Shown here in pieces: positions 7,846-17,000 of a DNA stretch of 25,887 bases. The notes below the pieces were generated by a model. That model did no database searches and was not told where the DNA came from. It saw nothing but the letters and a program-made list of their open reading frames with translations. The number at the start of each line of letters is the position of its first letter. The stretch's first letter is position 1. The DNA is from an uncultured Kiritimatiellota bacterium (GTDB taxonomy: Bacteria; Verrucomicrobiota; Kiritimatiellia; RFP12; UBA1067): NCBI GenBank assembly GCA_934621385.1, contig CAKTUI010000035.1, forward strand, positions 1 through 25,887. The letters run 5' to 3'. The translations under genes and the position numbers were made by a program.

Positions 7846-8715
7846 ACGAGAACTCGAATTGGCGCATCTACGAGGCCGTGACGCGTGAGATTCCCGAGGA
7901 GGCGGTCCGCTGCGTTCTTCAGATCTTCGTGCGCAAGGGTTCGTCCGGCAAGGTCGCGTTCGACAATGTCGCCATCTGGCCCCGTGTGCGGGCGGCGGTG
8001 CAGTTCATGTCCTCGTCGGCCTATCGAGACACGGCGGAGCGGGGAACCGTGCGCTTTCACGTTTCCCTCTGTCCTCCTGATGGGGTGAAAGCCCCCTCCG
8101 CCCGCTTCGCCTACAGCGGGTCCGACGGGCGGCTTCACAAGGTCGTTCCGACGCGGCTGACCGACGATGAGGCGATGCTGGAACTCCCCGTGGCGAAACT
8201 TGCGCTTGGGACGCGTGACGTGCGACTACTTCGACAACGGTGTCCTGCTCGGTTCGGCGACGAACGCCTTTACGCGTGTCAAGAAACTGCCCGTGCGCCG
8301 CGTGGCGATTGATGACCATGGGCGTTGCATGGTGGACGGCAAGCCGGGTCTGTACGGCAGCCGCTTCACCTCGCGTGAAATCGGCGAGGATCTCTCCCGC
8401 GCCGGGTTCAACTGCTACATGCCCTACGGCAATACGCAGATGGAAGATCTCGACCTTGCGGCCGAGTACGGCATCCGTCTCTTTGCCGATGTCGCGGCGA
8501 AGATTCCCGTGATGCTGTCCGCCGATGCCGCGCCGCAGGTTTCAGGTGCGCCCGAATCGCTTTTGGCGCGGACGTGGGTGAAGGATGGCGAGGCTTGGCT
8601 TCTCCTCTGCAATATTACGCGTCAGCCCATCAAGACGACCGTGACGGTCGGCGGACGGAATGTCCCGGTCGACCTGCCGTCCATCGGCGTTTCGTTTGAG
8701 CGACTGCCGCGATGA
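7846..8715 (+). pseudogene. Remnant of a secreted glycosidase-like protein (frameshifted, internal deletion)
   Basis: Two frames are needed to read this remnant. The first (about 7846-8218) gives NSNWRIYEAVTREIPEEAV, a carbohydrate-binding-like GKVAFDNVAIWPRV strand and VRFHVSLCPPDG. Near 8218-8222 the frame shifts and the sequence continues as CDYFDNGVLLGSATN, KKLPVRRVAIDDHGRCMVDGKP, then SRAGFNCYMPYGNT and EYGIRLFADV, which resembles the entry of a GH-A (beta/alpha)8 barrel. It then jumps to SGAPESLLARTWVKDGEAW and a short beta domain ending FERLPR at the TGA 8713-8715. Most of the barrel, including any catalytic glutamates, is missing, so an internal deletion is inferred. Its 5' end has been replaced by the LamG-like copy. 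Original substrate unknown. Confidence 0.65.
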
Positions 8716-8738
8716 GGTGACTGTCATCAGGCGGATGC

Positions 8739-8764
8739 GGGGCGGATTCAGCGGAATCCGCCCC
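8739..8764 (+). terminator. Stem-loop terminator after the pseudogene block
   Basis: A perfect 10-bp stem (GGGGCGGATT 8739-8748 with AATCCGCCCC 8755-8764) has a 6-nt loop, 23 nt after the stop codon at 8715. The following sequence (GTCTTCGTTTG) is only moderately U-rich, so termination efficiency is uncertain. Confidence 0.6.
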
Positions 8765-9126
8765 GTCTTCGTTTGCAGGAATGGGGACGAAATTTGCCGC
8801 GCAGGGGGGAGGGAACGTGCCGCAAGGGGATTGATTTAACCGTTGGGGGTCTCATTTTTCAAAAAGTTCGGCGGTCGGATTCAGTTCTGACGCGCTGGGA
8901 GTTGAGGGCGGTCGGCCTCTCTTTTTATATTGATGAAAAGCGCGTGTTTGCTTGATTATGCTCGATTTTGATGAATTGTGCGGGGGTGGATGAGGCGTAG
9001 ATGTTTGGACGAGACGAACAAAACGATAGTTTTTCGTGGACTTTTTCTAAACACAAAGTGCAAAATTTATGATAAAATGTGCGCTGAAGTTCCCCGCGTG
9101 GGGGGCAGGAAGTTTGCAGGGTGTAA
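8765..9126. other. Intergenic region upstream of the large beta-rich secreted protein
   Basis: No gene is supported here. The second half is noticeably A/T-rich (around 8990-9080), as expected for a promoter region, and contains the TGATAAAAT motif at 9070-9078. A pyrimidine run (CTCTCTTTTTAT) around 8918-8929 follows only a weak 4-bp stem. Confidence 0.4.
9070..9078 (+). promoter_or_regulatory. Candidate extended -10 promoter
   Basis: TGATAAAAT lies in an A/T-rich patch 64 nt before the start chosen for the secreted protein at 9142. The -35 region is poor (AACACA at about 17 bp), which is typical of extended -10 promoters. Confidence 0.4.
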
Positions 9127-9141
9127 ATGAAGGATGTGACT

Positions 9142-11334
9142 ATGAGTGTGAAGAAAACGAGTCGGACGCTGATGGCGGTTGGGTTGTCGGCGGTGATGTC
9201 GGCGGCCTTGGCGAAGACGCAGGTGTTGGACGATTCGGAGACGACGGCATGGGATGGGTCGGATATCATTACGGGAGAAGTAACGAAATCCAATGTCCTT
9301 AGCGTCACGGGTGATGCCACCGCGTTGAAGGGGCTCTCAATTGAGGTGGCCAATCAGGTCGAGAATGCGGTGAACTTCAAGACGGATGGCTCGGCCTCGT
9401 GCGCCATTACCATGGAGGGGCCTCTCGCGGTGCAGACGCACGCGGGGTGCGATACGGTGCACCTCCTCTTCGGTAATGGGGGAGAGGCAGAAGCGGATGA
9501 GCCATCGGACGTGAACTTGGACTGGGGGATGCTCCCGATTGACATTCGGCTGATGTCCAATTCGGTCTCCTCGTTCGCCAATCTCAAGGGGCACGGACTG
9601 ACCGTCGTCGGCAATGGCGGGACGACGAAGACACACCGCACGATTGGTAAGGTTGCCGGTGGGATCGATGTCGGCGGCGGTGACGTTCTTTTGGACGGGG
9701 CGGTTCTTGAGTGGAAGAGCTGGGTGAAGGAGTCGAAAGCCGCCTATGCGGGCGGTAGGGGACTGAACAATGCGACCGGGCAGGTCGTTTGCCGCAATCG
9801 CGGCGGACTGCTCTTCGACTACCAGCCGATGCCGTCCGCGCTCGCCGTTCGGATGGAGCATGGTGGCGTATTCGGCTTTAAGGAGGGCAATTGGGAGGCG
9901 CAGGTTGACAAGGCGGCGGGTTGTAAGCTGGATGTCATCGGATCGGGAACCCTGTTCTATTACTATTCGTCGCTTGCAAAGTCCGTGCGAATTGGCGGCC
10001 TGAAAATGGCCCCGGGTTCGATTCTGTATGCGCCAAATCGTGGGGAGAGCCTCGGGATTCTTGCGCCGAGCGATGGGGTGAAGGTCGTCGGCGGGGACGG
10101 GTCGACGCCCTCGCGTCAGCCGATTGTCCCCGGACTTGTGCGGACACAGGCGGCGGAGGTGACGGAGTTCTCCTCGCGGCTTGGACACCTTTTGGGGACC
10201 TACACGTATGATGCCGACGCGAGGGCCTTTCTGCCCTACCCGGGTAGTGCCTGGTCGACGGACTGGGAGTCGGCAACGACCGTGGACAACGTCAAGGTCA
10301 ACGCGGCCCTGACACTGGGGCGCGAGACGGTCGTCAATGCCATTCTGTCGGAGACGTCGGACAAGGAAATTGACTGTGGCGGGAATGCCCTGCAAGTTGT
10401 CTCGGGCTTCTGTCTTGCAACATGGAACAACCAGTTTGTCATCAAGAACGGGACGCTGAAGATTGGGGAGAATCCGATTGTGATGGTGGCGAATGTGCCG
10501 GCGAAGATTGGTACGGCGATCGAGACGGCGGCGACGGATCGCGAACAGCTGGTCTTCGCGTTCCACGGGGGCGGCTTTGACTACAAGAACGCACGGATTG
10601 ACTTCACGGGCGACAATTCGCAGACGGTTGGGCGGTTCTACTTCGGTCGGCAGTTCATGGACTCGACGCGGGCGACGTTCGCCGGACCGGAGGCGACCTC
10701 CCTCGGTATGGTGCTCGATACGAGTGTGGGGACAGAAATCAACCTGACGAGCACATGGGAGAAGCCGAAGCAGATTGCACGCCTTGGTGGACTTGCTGGA
10801 TGCGGTAAGTTGACTTCATATTCAACGAGCGGCAACAATAGTGGTGAGAGCTTCTTTTGGGTTCCGACGGTTGTCGTTGGCGACGATTCCGACTCCCCTG
10901 TTGTCAATCCGGACGGCACGGCGCGGAAGGTCTATGTCTGCAAGGGTGGCTTTATCGCACCCGGTGAGTTGACGACCGAGGGGACGCGTGTGGGCACATT
11001 CACGATTGAGGCCGACCAGTGGCGGCATTTGAACAGGCTTGAGTTTGCCGAGGGTGGCGAACTCCGCATCCATGTCGAGGGACTGAACAGCACGAGCCTC
11101 GCGGCGGTCAACCTGACGGACGGCGTCCAGCTTGGCGGCACACTCACGATAACCGAGAGCGGCAAGGTCAAGGGTGGCGTGCCCTATACGATTCTGACAT
11201 CCACAACGCCGATTTCGGGTGCGTTCGCGTCCGTCACGACCGGCTGGAAGACGGCGATTGTCGAGAACAAGGACGGAACTTACGCCCTCACGGCGACCAA
11301 GTCGGCGAACGGCTTCAGCATTATTATCCGCTAA
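9142..11334 (+). CDS. Large secreted beta-rich repeat protein (autotransporter-passenger-like)
   Basis: The start is placed at ATG 9142 because AAGGA lies 7 nt upstream and the product begins with a clean signal peptide (MSVKKTSRTLMAVGLSAVMS, cleaved after SAALA). An in-frame ATG at 9127 would add five residues. The ~730-residue product is Gly/Thr/Val-rich with repeated short strands, for example GGIDVGGGDVLLDGAVLEW, and near the end GGTLTITESGKVKGG followed by YTILTSTTPISGAF. This pattern is typical of beta-helical passenger-type surface proteins. No outer-membrane barrel follows, so it is not a classical autotransporter. The C-terminus GFSIIIR resembles GFAIRIR of the 2892-3473 protein. It lies 47 nt before the RHS gene and may be co-transcribed. 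Function unknown; adhesion or surface coating is a guess. Confidence 0.82.
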   Translation: MSVKKTSRTLMAVGLSAVMSAALAKTQVLDDSETTAWDGSDIITGEVTKSNVLSVTGDATALKGLSIEVANQVENAVNFKTDGSASCAITMEGPLAVQTHAGCDTVHLLFGNGGEAEADEPSDVNLDWGMLPIDIRLMSNSVSSFANLKGHGLTVVGNGGTTKTHRTIGKVAGGIDVGGGDVLLDGAVLEWKSWVKESKAAYAGGRGLNNATGQVVCRNRGGLLFDYQPMPSALAVRMEHGGVFGFKEGNWEAQVDKAAGCKLDVIGSGTLFYYYSSLAKSVRIGGLKMAPGSILYAPNRGESLGILAPSDGVKVVGGDGSTPSRQPIVPGLVRTQAAEVTEFSSRLGHLLGTYTYDADARAFLPYPGSAWSTDWESATTVDNVKVNAALTLGRETVVNAILSETSDKEIDCGGNALQVVSGFCLATWNNQFVIKNGTLKIGENPIVMVANVPAKIGTAIETAATDREQLVFAFHGGGFDYKNARIDFTGDNSQTVGRFYFGRQFMDSTRATFAGPEATSLGMVLDTSVGTEINLTSTWEKPKQIARLGGLAGCGKLTSYSTSGNNSGESFFWVPTVVVGDDSDSPVVNPDGTARKVYVCKGGFIAPGELTTEGTRVGTFTIEADQWRHLNRLEFAEGGELRIHVEGLNSTSLAAVNLTDGVQLGGTLTITESGKVKGGVPYTILTSTTPISGAFASVTTGWKTAIVENKDGTYALTATKSANGFSIIIR

Positions 11335-11381
11335 GCGGCATGAATCGGCACTCGTAAACGGCAATCCCCGGGGGAGAGAGA

Positions 11382-11804
11382 ATGGGCAAGATGACTGATC
11401 TGAAAAAGCATATCGTGCACGGACTGGCGATGCTTCTATTCGTTGGGGCGGCGGTCTCCTACGCATGGGGGGCCGCCCCAGATTCGTGGCGCAACCCAAT
11501 CACAACGAACGAAACGAGCGGTGCGGACTCGGACGAATCAACGCACTCAGACCCTGTCGGATGTGTGAGCGGCAATGTCTACGACACGGTGACGGATGTG
11601 CGCATCGCCTGTCCCGACATCGACCTCGTGTTGCGGCGCACCTATGTTTCGCGGTCTCGGCGTGGCGGCAACCTTGGCATCGGCTGGGCACATGCCTATG
11701 AATGGGGGATCGAACGGGACGGTTCGCACGTCGTTCTCCACGCCTATTCCGACCCGGAGACTCGTGCGCACGGTTCGGAGCGAACGTTCGACAATCCGGC
11801 GTAG
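11382..11804 (+). pseudogene. 5' part of RHS/YD-repeat gene, ended by an in-frame amber codon
   Basis: An RBS (GGGGGAGAG) precedes the ATG. Residues 1-30 form a signal peptide (HGLAMLLFVGAAVSYAWGA). Then comes an RHS N-terminal (DUF6531-like) segment: GNVYDTVTDVRIACPDIDL, VLRRTYVSRSRRGGNLGIGW and AHAYEW, which normally opens the RHS beta-cocoon. TAG at 11802-11804 stops the frame after 140 residues, but exactly the same frame continues as GGESVDKNGYRLVRDEDG, the expected next RHS strands. So this and the 11817-14849 segment are one gene. Nonsense mutation, occasional readthrough or a base-calling error are all possible. Confidence 0.8.
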
Positions 11805-11816
11805 GGGGGCGAATCC

Positions 11817-14800
11817 GTGGACAAGAACGGCTACCGTCTCGTGCGCGATGAAGACGGACTCTACTCGGTCACCACGCCCGCCGGGACGCGGTACGACTTC
11901 AACGCCTCGAACCGCCTCGTCCGCGTCTCGTCGTGGAACGGGACGAGCGTGACACTGGAGCGCGATGCGCCGACTGGCCCGATCCGCCGCGCCGTCCACG
12001 CGAACGGCGCGTATCTCGCCTTCGACTATTCGGAAGAGGGGCAGGTCGTCCGTGTGACGACCCCAGACCCAATGGTTTGGGTTGAGTATGGCTACGACCG
12101 AGAGATGAAGCCGTCCCAGGCGCTTGTTTCCGTTCTTCGCCATGATGGGAACGGAGTCTCGACGAACCGCTATGCCTACAAGGGGATGCCAAAGGCCCCC
12201 GTTCGTGCGTCCGAGAGTAGTGGTGGGATGCACATCGAATATGCGGGACCGTCTCCGCGACAATCCGGCGTTGGTGGCAGGCATTATTGGACACAGAAAG
12301 CCCAGACGGAAACGAAAGATCCGATTTGGTGGTTGCCCTCGCCCAATCCGGCACCGTCCAAACCGTCGGGACACGTCTGGTGGCCGCTTCTTTCGGAGAA
12401 AACGGACGCGAACGGACGCATCACGCGCTACGAGTATGGCCGACCGGGCGAAGGCCCGACCACGAGATGCGTTCGCACGGAGATGGATGACGGGCTTTTC
12501 AAGAGCGAGTTCCGCTACTGGATGGACTACAACGGCGGACGCGGCACGACGGTGACGGGACCCTTCGCGGGCGGTACATTCAAGCATGAGTACCGCTATG
12601 ACGAGAAGAACCGTGAAACGAGCCGTCAGACGGGAAGTTCGGTCCTATCCCGCCAGTATGATAGGGCGGGAGACCCCATATGGGAAAATGTGCGGGACTC
12701 GGTGACGGGATTCGCCGCCGAGACGCGCACCGCGTTCGACGACCGCCACCGCCCCGTTTCAACGGCGACAAGGCTCAGTGTCCCCGGGGGAGGAGTCCCG
12801 GACTTCCCGCCGCCCGCGACGGCGCTCTGGGACGACCGGCGCGGCATCCCTCGGCGCACCGTCTCGCCGGCGGGCCGCGTCGGCGAGTGGGTCGAGGACG
12901 GGCACGACGTCACCGTGTTCGGGGCGGGCACGAACGACGCGCGGCTCGTGACGCGGATTCTCTGCTCGACGAACGACCGCCCCGAAGCCGTCATCACGCC
13001 CGCAGGCGGACGCATCGACTTCGCCTACGGGGACGACGGACGAATCGCGGCGATTTCGGCGGAGGGCCTTCCGTCCGTCGCGCTCGCCTACGATGCGCTC
13101 GGTCGCACCGCGTCCGAAACGCTCCCCGGCCCGAATGGAACAAAAAGGACAACCACCTACGAACGGAACTGGAAGGGGCGTCCGACGCGGATCGACCGTC
13201 CCGACGGCACGGCGGAAACGTTCGCTTACGACGGGAACGGAACGAAGGTCGTCCGCCGCACGGACGCTCTCGGACGCACGGATGCCTACGAGTGGGTGCT
13301 GGGGCTTCCCGTCCATGCGGCGCGGATCGCGGACGGCGGGACGAACAGGCTCTTCGGGGTCGAGCACGACCGGCAGTTGAACGTGGTCGCCATCACCGAC
13401 CCGCTCGGACGCAGGGCGGAGAGCTACGTGCTCGACGGGAACATGCGCGTCGTCGCCGTCACGAACGTGGAGGGGCAGGTGATGACGCGGCGGTATGCGA
13501 TCGGCGACCTCGTCGCCTCCGAGACGCGCTTCGACGGCTCCGAGGTCGCATACGCCTACAACACGGCGGGGCGGCTCGCGCGGATGGCGTACCCCGGCGG
13601 CGAACTCGCGCTCGACTACGACGCGGACGGACTCCCGACCGTCGTTTCGGACGGTGCGTCCGCCGTCTCGAACGGGTGGGACGTGGCGACGGGCTGGCTC
13701 ATGAAGACGCGCGGCGCGGAGGGAACGGAGGTTAATTACCTCCACCGCAATGACGGCGCGGTCACCTCGGTCGTCTCCGTCGCGGGGGTGAAGTCCCTCG
13801 ACCTCGATCCGTACGGACGGTGGACGAGGGTGGAATCGGCAGCCGGAACGGCGGTCTTCGGCTATTCGGACTGGAACGGCCTCGCGGCGGCCGTCACGAA
13901 CGGCGCGACCGTCGCGGAATACGCCTATGATCGGATAGACCGCGTAACGAACGTCGCGTGGCGGACGGTCGGCGGTGAAGAACTCGGCGGCATCGCCTAC
14001 GAGTACGATGCGCTCGGACGCATCACGGCGCGAAGCCTTGCCCTCGGTAATGACTCGTTTGATCGCGCCTATGCCTATGACAACCGCGACCGCCTCGCGA
14101 GCGACGGCGGCGTTGCCTACCGCTACGACGCGGCTGGGAACCGCCTTGCGAAGACTGGCGATGCGGGGGGCGACGTCGCCTACACGCTCGGAACCGGAGA
14201 CCGCCTCGCCGCGTGGACGGACGGCGCCTACGGGTACGACGCGGCGGGATGCGTCACGCGCATCCGGCGCGGAGGCGACGTGCTCGACCTCGCGTGGGAC
14301 GGACTCTACCGCCTCGTCTCGGTCTCGACGAACGGGGTGGTGGCGGAATCCTACCGCTACGACGCGCTCGGACGGCGCACGGCGACCGTGAACGCGGAGG
14401 GTGCGGAGCGGCACGTCTGGGACGGCGACCACTGCCTCGCGGACGTCGACGAAGAGGGGAATGTGCTTCGCGCCTACCTCTGGGGGCCGGGCGTGGACAA
14501 CCTCCTCGCCGTCCGTGTGGGCGGACACAACTACGCCGCATTGACCGACATTCAGGGAACGGTCTGGGGCTACGCCGACGAGCGCGGCGAAATCGTCGCC
14601 CGCTGGACCTACGATGCGTGGGGCAACGTCCTCTCGGAGGAAATCGTCCCGTTGGTCAAACTACGGTGCCCCGTCCGATGCCCATGCGGGAAAAATCTGA
14701 TGCCCATCAGAAAATTTTCCAATGAGCATCAGAAAATCGGCTTATGGGCATTGGAATTCGCTCCAAGTGTTGGCGACTTTGTTCCGAGCCCACGTTGGAG

Positions 14801-14849
14801 ACAGGGGACATCCTCGCTGTTTTCTAAAATTGAGCATAAATATGTATGA
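11817..14849 (+). CDS. RHS/YD-repeat protein, main body (in frame with the upstream fragment; 3' end truncated)
   Basis: About 1,010 residues, with only a weak GTG at 11817 as a possible own start; it is really the continuation of the 11382 gene after the amber codon. Many YD repeats are visible (YDALGRTASETLPG, YDGNGTKVVRRTDALGRTDAYEW, YDALGRITARSL, YRYDALGRRTATVN), which build the hollow RHS shell. The core ends with LTDIQGTVWGYADERGEI and ARWTYDAWGNVLSEE at about 14640. Normally a further core-closing segment and a variable, often toxic, C-terminal domain would follow. Here the sequence switches near 14655 into a 22-bp-phased repeat array and A/T-richer DNA, leaving a ~65-residue nonsense-like tail with no recognisable domain. 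Probably a non-functional or toxin-less RHS remnant. Confidence 0.78.
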   Translation: MDKNGYRLVRDEDGLYSVTTPAGTRYDFNASNRLVRVSSWNGTSVTLERDAPTGPIRRAVHANGAYLAFDYSEEGQVVRVTTPDPMVWVEYGYDREMKPSQALVSVLRHDGNGVSTNRYAYKGMPKAPVRASESSGGMHIEYAGPSPRQSGVGGRHYWTQKAQTETKDPIWWLPSPNPAPSKPSGHVWWPLLSEKTDANGRITRYEYGRPGEGPTTRCVRTEMDDGLFKSEFRYWMDYNGGRGTTVTGPFAGGTFKHEYRYDEKNRETSRQTGSSVLSRQYDRAGDPIWENVRDSVTGFAAETRTAFDDRHRPVSTATRLSVPGGGVPDFPPPATALWDDRRGIPRRTVSPAGRVGEWVEDGHDVTVFGAGTNDARLVTRILCSTNDRPEAVITPAGGRIDFAYGDDGRIAAISAEGLPSVALAYDALGRTASETLPGPNGTKRTTTYERNWKGRPTRIDRPDGTAETFAYDGNGTKVVRRTDALGRTDAYEWVLGLPVHAARIADGGTNRLFGVEHDRQLNVVAITDPLGRRAESYVLDGNMRVVAVTNVEGQVMTRRYAIGDLVASETRFDGSEVAYAYNTAGRLARMAYPGGELALDYDADGLPTVVSDGASAVSNGWDVATGWLMKTRGAEGTEVNYLHRNDGAVTSVVSVAGVKSLDLDPYGRWTRVESAAGTAVFGYSDWNGLAAAVTNGATVAEYAYDRIDRVTNVAWRTVGGEELGGIAYEYDALGRITARSLALGNDSFDRAYAYDNRDRLASDGGVAYRYDAAGNRLAKTGDAGGDVAYTLGTGDRLAAWTDGAYGYDAAGCVTRIRRGGDVLDLAWDGLYRLVSVSTNGVVAESYRYDALGRRTATVNAEGAERHVWDGDHCLADVDEEGNVLRAYLWGPGVDNLLAVRVGGHNYAALTDIQGTVWGYADERGEIVARWTYDAWGNVLSEEIVPLVKLRCPVRCPCGKNLMPIRKFSNEHQKIGLWALEFAPSVGDFVPSPRWRQGTSSLFSKIEHKYV
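14678..14754. repeat. 22-bp-phased palindrome array (ATGNNCAT x 4)
   Basis: The words ATGCCCAT (14678), ATGCCCAT (14700), ATGAGCAT (14722) and ATGGGCAT (14744) start exactly 22 bp apart. The spacers are 14 bp and mostly A/T-rich (two contain CAGAAAAT). The array lies in the tail of the RHS gene at the point where RHS homology is lost. It is not CRISPR, as units are contiguous and spacers are too short and similar. It shares its 22-bp period, but not its sequence, with the array at 22060-22137. Confidence 0.7.
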
Positions 14850-14870
14850 ACAAACAAGAAAGGAAAAGAA

Positions 14871-16991
14871 ATGAAGAAAAGAACCACTCATATGGGTGTG
14901 GCGGCGACAATCGCCGCGTTCGTCTCGGCAGTCGTTTCGTCCACGTTCGCGGCGGAGACGTTCAAATTCGCGAGCGTCTGCTCGGATGACATGGTCATTC
15001 AGCGGGATGTCGCCGCCCCCATCTGGGGATTTGGGCATCCGGGAGCGAAGGTGTCCCTTGCCCTCAACGGCAAGAGCGTTGGCACGGCCGAGGTTGATTC
15101 GGACGGACGCTGGCTCATCAAGCTGCCGCCCCAGAAGGCGAATGCGCGGCCATCGACGCTGACGGCGACATGCGGGAAGGTAAAAGCCCAAATCGACAAT
15201 GTCCTCTTCGGTGACGTCTGGTTTGGGTGCGGACAGAGCAACATGGCCTTCACCTTCGATGGATACGGGCGGCCGCCGATTGGCGGCGATGCGTTTATTC
15301 AGAAGGCGGCGGGCAATCCGCTTGTCCGTACGCTGATGATGAATGCGGGCGAGAACAAGAACTGCGGCTTCCCGCGTGCGGATGCCCTCGGCATCAAGTG
15401 GCAGACGGCGAAGGCGGAGGAGATTCGCAAATGTGGGGCCGCGCTCTACTGGATGGGCGCGAAACTGGCGGACGATCTGAACGTGCCGATTGGCCTCGTG
15501 AACGCCTCGTGGGGGGCGACGAAGATTGACGGATGGCAGGATATGGCCTTCAACGAGCACCAGGCGCGGCGGAATTCGTATGCCGCCGGCATCGGGCGAT
15601 TCTGGATGGAGCGGCGGCGCAACTTCATCGCGGCGGGGGGCCTTGAGGGTTATCGGGAGCGGCTGAAGGCATTCAACGACACCTACATTCCGGCGCGGCG
15701 TTACCTGAAGGGCGAGCCGGGCTATCGGGATGGTACGCCGACGCTCCATGACGCGGCGTTCGACGATTCCAAGTGGCTGGCCGTCACGCCGACCGCGCAG
15801 GGGCTTGCGTCCGGACCGTTTGCCAATTTCGCCGGCACATTCTGGATGCGCACCGTCATTGACCTGAGTGCGGAGGATGCGAAGAAGAACTGGTCCATCA
15901 GCTTCGGCGGTTCGCATGGACAGGACATGACCTATGTGAACGGCATGGCCATCGGCGGTTCGGGTGCCGTGAAGCACGGCTACGCCATGCGGAACCTGAA
16001 GCCGGGCAAGAATGTCGTTGTCGTCGAATACCGCATCCACCGGGCGGATGCCGGGGGCGGGCTTCATGAGCCGGTGACCATGGCGGTCTGGCCGACGATG
16101 GCCCAGCGGCGGGAACTGAAGTTCAAGGCACTCGTCGGCAAGTCGCAGGCGAATGTGCGCGCCCCGGACAATCCGAACAACGTGAATATGTTCACGCCCG
16201 GCTCCATGCACAATGGACTTATTCAGCCGCTCTATCCAATGGCCATCAAGGGTGGGGTTTGGTATCAGGGTTGCAGCGATCTCGGCAACGGCAAGTACAA
16301 GGACCTGTTCGAGGCCCTCGTCGCGGGCTGGCGGGCGAACTTCACCTATGCGGACAAGTTGCCGGTCATCCTGACCGAAATCGCGCCGCACGCGATTGAT
16401 TCGACCGAGAAGCGCCTGAAGGCGGGCGAGACCGAGAAGCCGACCTGGAGCGTGACGGCTGACATCCGCCTGACGCTGAACCAACTGGGCGAGGAAGTGC
16501 CGGACTGCGGGACGGTGTCGCTGCTCGACCTTGGCGAGCCCGACATTCATCCGATCCACAAGGAGGAGGTGGGCGACCGCTGGTGCCGCTGGGCGCTTGA
16601 GCACGTCTACGGGCGGGCGATTGAGGGGTCGTCGCCTGTTGTTGAGTCCGTGGAATGGAAAGGCCCGAAGGCCATCCTCAAGCTGAAGCACGCGAAAGGG
16701 CTGCGGACGCGGGACGGAAAGCCCGTCAAGGGCTTTGAACTCGCGGGGCCACCCGTCGCGACAACGGGGAAGGACGGCAAGCCGACGGATGCGGTCACTT
16801 ATTACTACGCGAAGGCCGTCATCGTGGGCGACACGATTGAACTCACCTGTCCGCAGGTGAAGGAGGCGTTCGGCGTCCGCTACGCCTGGTTCGACCTCGA
16901 TCTCGGATGGAATGTCGTGAACGGCGCGGGCCTGCCGCTCGGCGTGTTGCGGGTCTTCAAGGACGGCAAGTACCACTCACAGGCAAAGTGA
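14871..16991 (+). CDS. Secreted sialate O-acetylesterase-type SGNH esterase
   Basis: A 706-residue protein with RBS AGGAAA and a signal peptide (residues 1-28, ending TFAAE). An N-terminal beta-domain (about 30-110) precedes an SGNH/SASA esterase fold. Block I is GDVWFGCGQSNM with nucleophile Ser123. PIGLVNASWGATKIDGW follows, then a jelly-roll insertion (about 285-405). Later come GGVWYQGCSDLG (WYQGESN in many relatives, with the Glu replaced by Cys here) and DIHPIHKEEVG, with Asp558/His560 as the catalytic pair. Such enzymes remove O-acetyl groups from sialic acids or plant/host glycans; the exact substrate cannot be told. It sits directly before the GH-A hydrolase gene, whose promoter overlaps its 3' end, so the two probably act on the same acetylated glycan outside the cytoplasm. 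Confidence 0.88.
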   Translation: MKKRTTHMGVAATIAAFVSAVVSSTFAAETFKFASVCSDDMVIQRDVAAPIWGFGHPGAKVSLALNGKSVGTAEVDSDGRWLIKLPPQKANARPSTLTATCGKVKAQIDNVLFGDVWFGCGQSNMAFTFDGYGRPPIGGDAFIQKAAGNPLVRTLMMNAGENKNCGFPRADALGIKWQTAKAEEIRKCGAALYWMGAKLADDLNVPIGLVNASWGATKIDGWQDMAFNEHQARRNSYAAGIGRFWMERRRNFIAAGGLEGYRERLKAFNDTYIPARRYLKGEPGYRDGTPTLHDAAFDDSKWLAVTPTAQGLASGPFANFAGTFWMRTVIDLSAEDAKKNWSISFGGSHGQDMTYVNGMAIGGSGAVKHGYAMRNLKPGKNVVVVEYRIHRADAGGGLHEPVTMAVWPTMAQRRELKFKALVGKSQANVRAPDNPNNVNMFTPGSMHNGLIQPLYPMAIKGGVWYQGCSDLGNGKYKDLFEALVAGWRANFTYADKLPVILTEIAPHAIDSTEKRLKAGETEKPTWSVTADIRLTLNQLGEEVPDCGTVSLLDLGEPDIHPIHKEEVGDRWCRWALEHVYGRAIEGSSPVVESVEWKGPKAILKLKHAKGLRTRDGKPVKGFELAGPPVATTGKDGKPTDAVTYYYAKAVIVGDTIELTCPQVKEAFGVRYAWFDLDLGWNVVNGAGLPLGVLRVFKDGKYHSQAK

Positions 16992-17000
16992 GCGAGTTCT

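Noticed and set aside
7806..8312. Independent gene in the pseudogene block
   Set aside because: Its first codons are out-of-frame LamG-like sequence and its last are out-of-frame glycosidase sequence; only the middle is authentic, so it is a fragment.
7655..11804. Amber (TAG) recoding, because two genes contain in-frame TAG
   Set aside because: TAG is a normal, well-placed stop at 2213-2215, 3471-3473 and 20663-20665, and a third broken gene carries TAA, so global recoding is unlikely.
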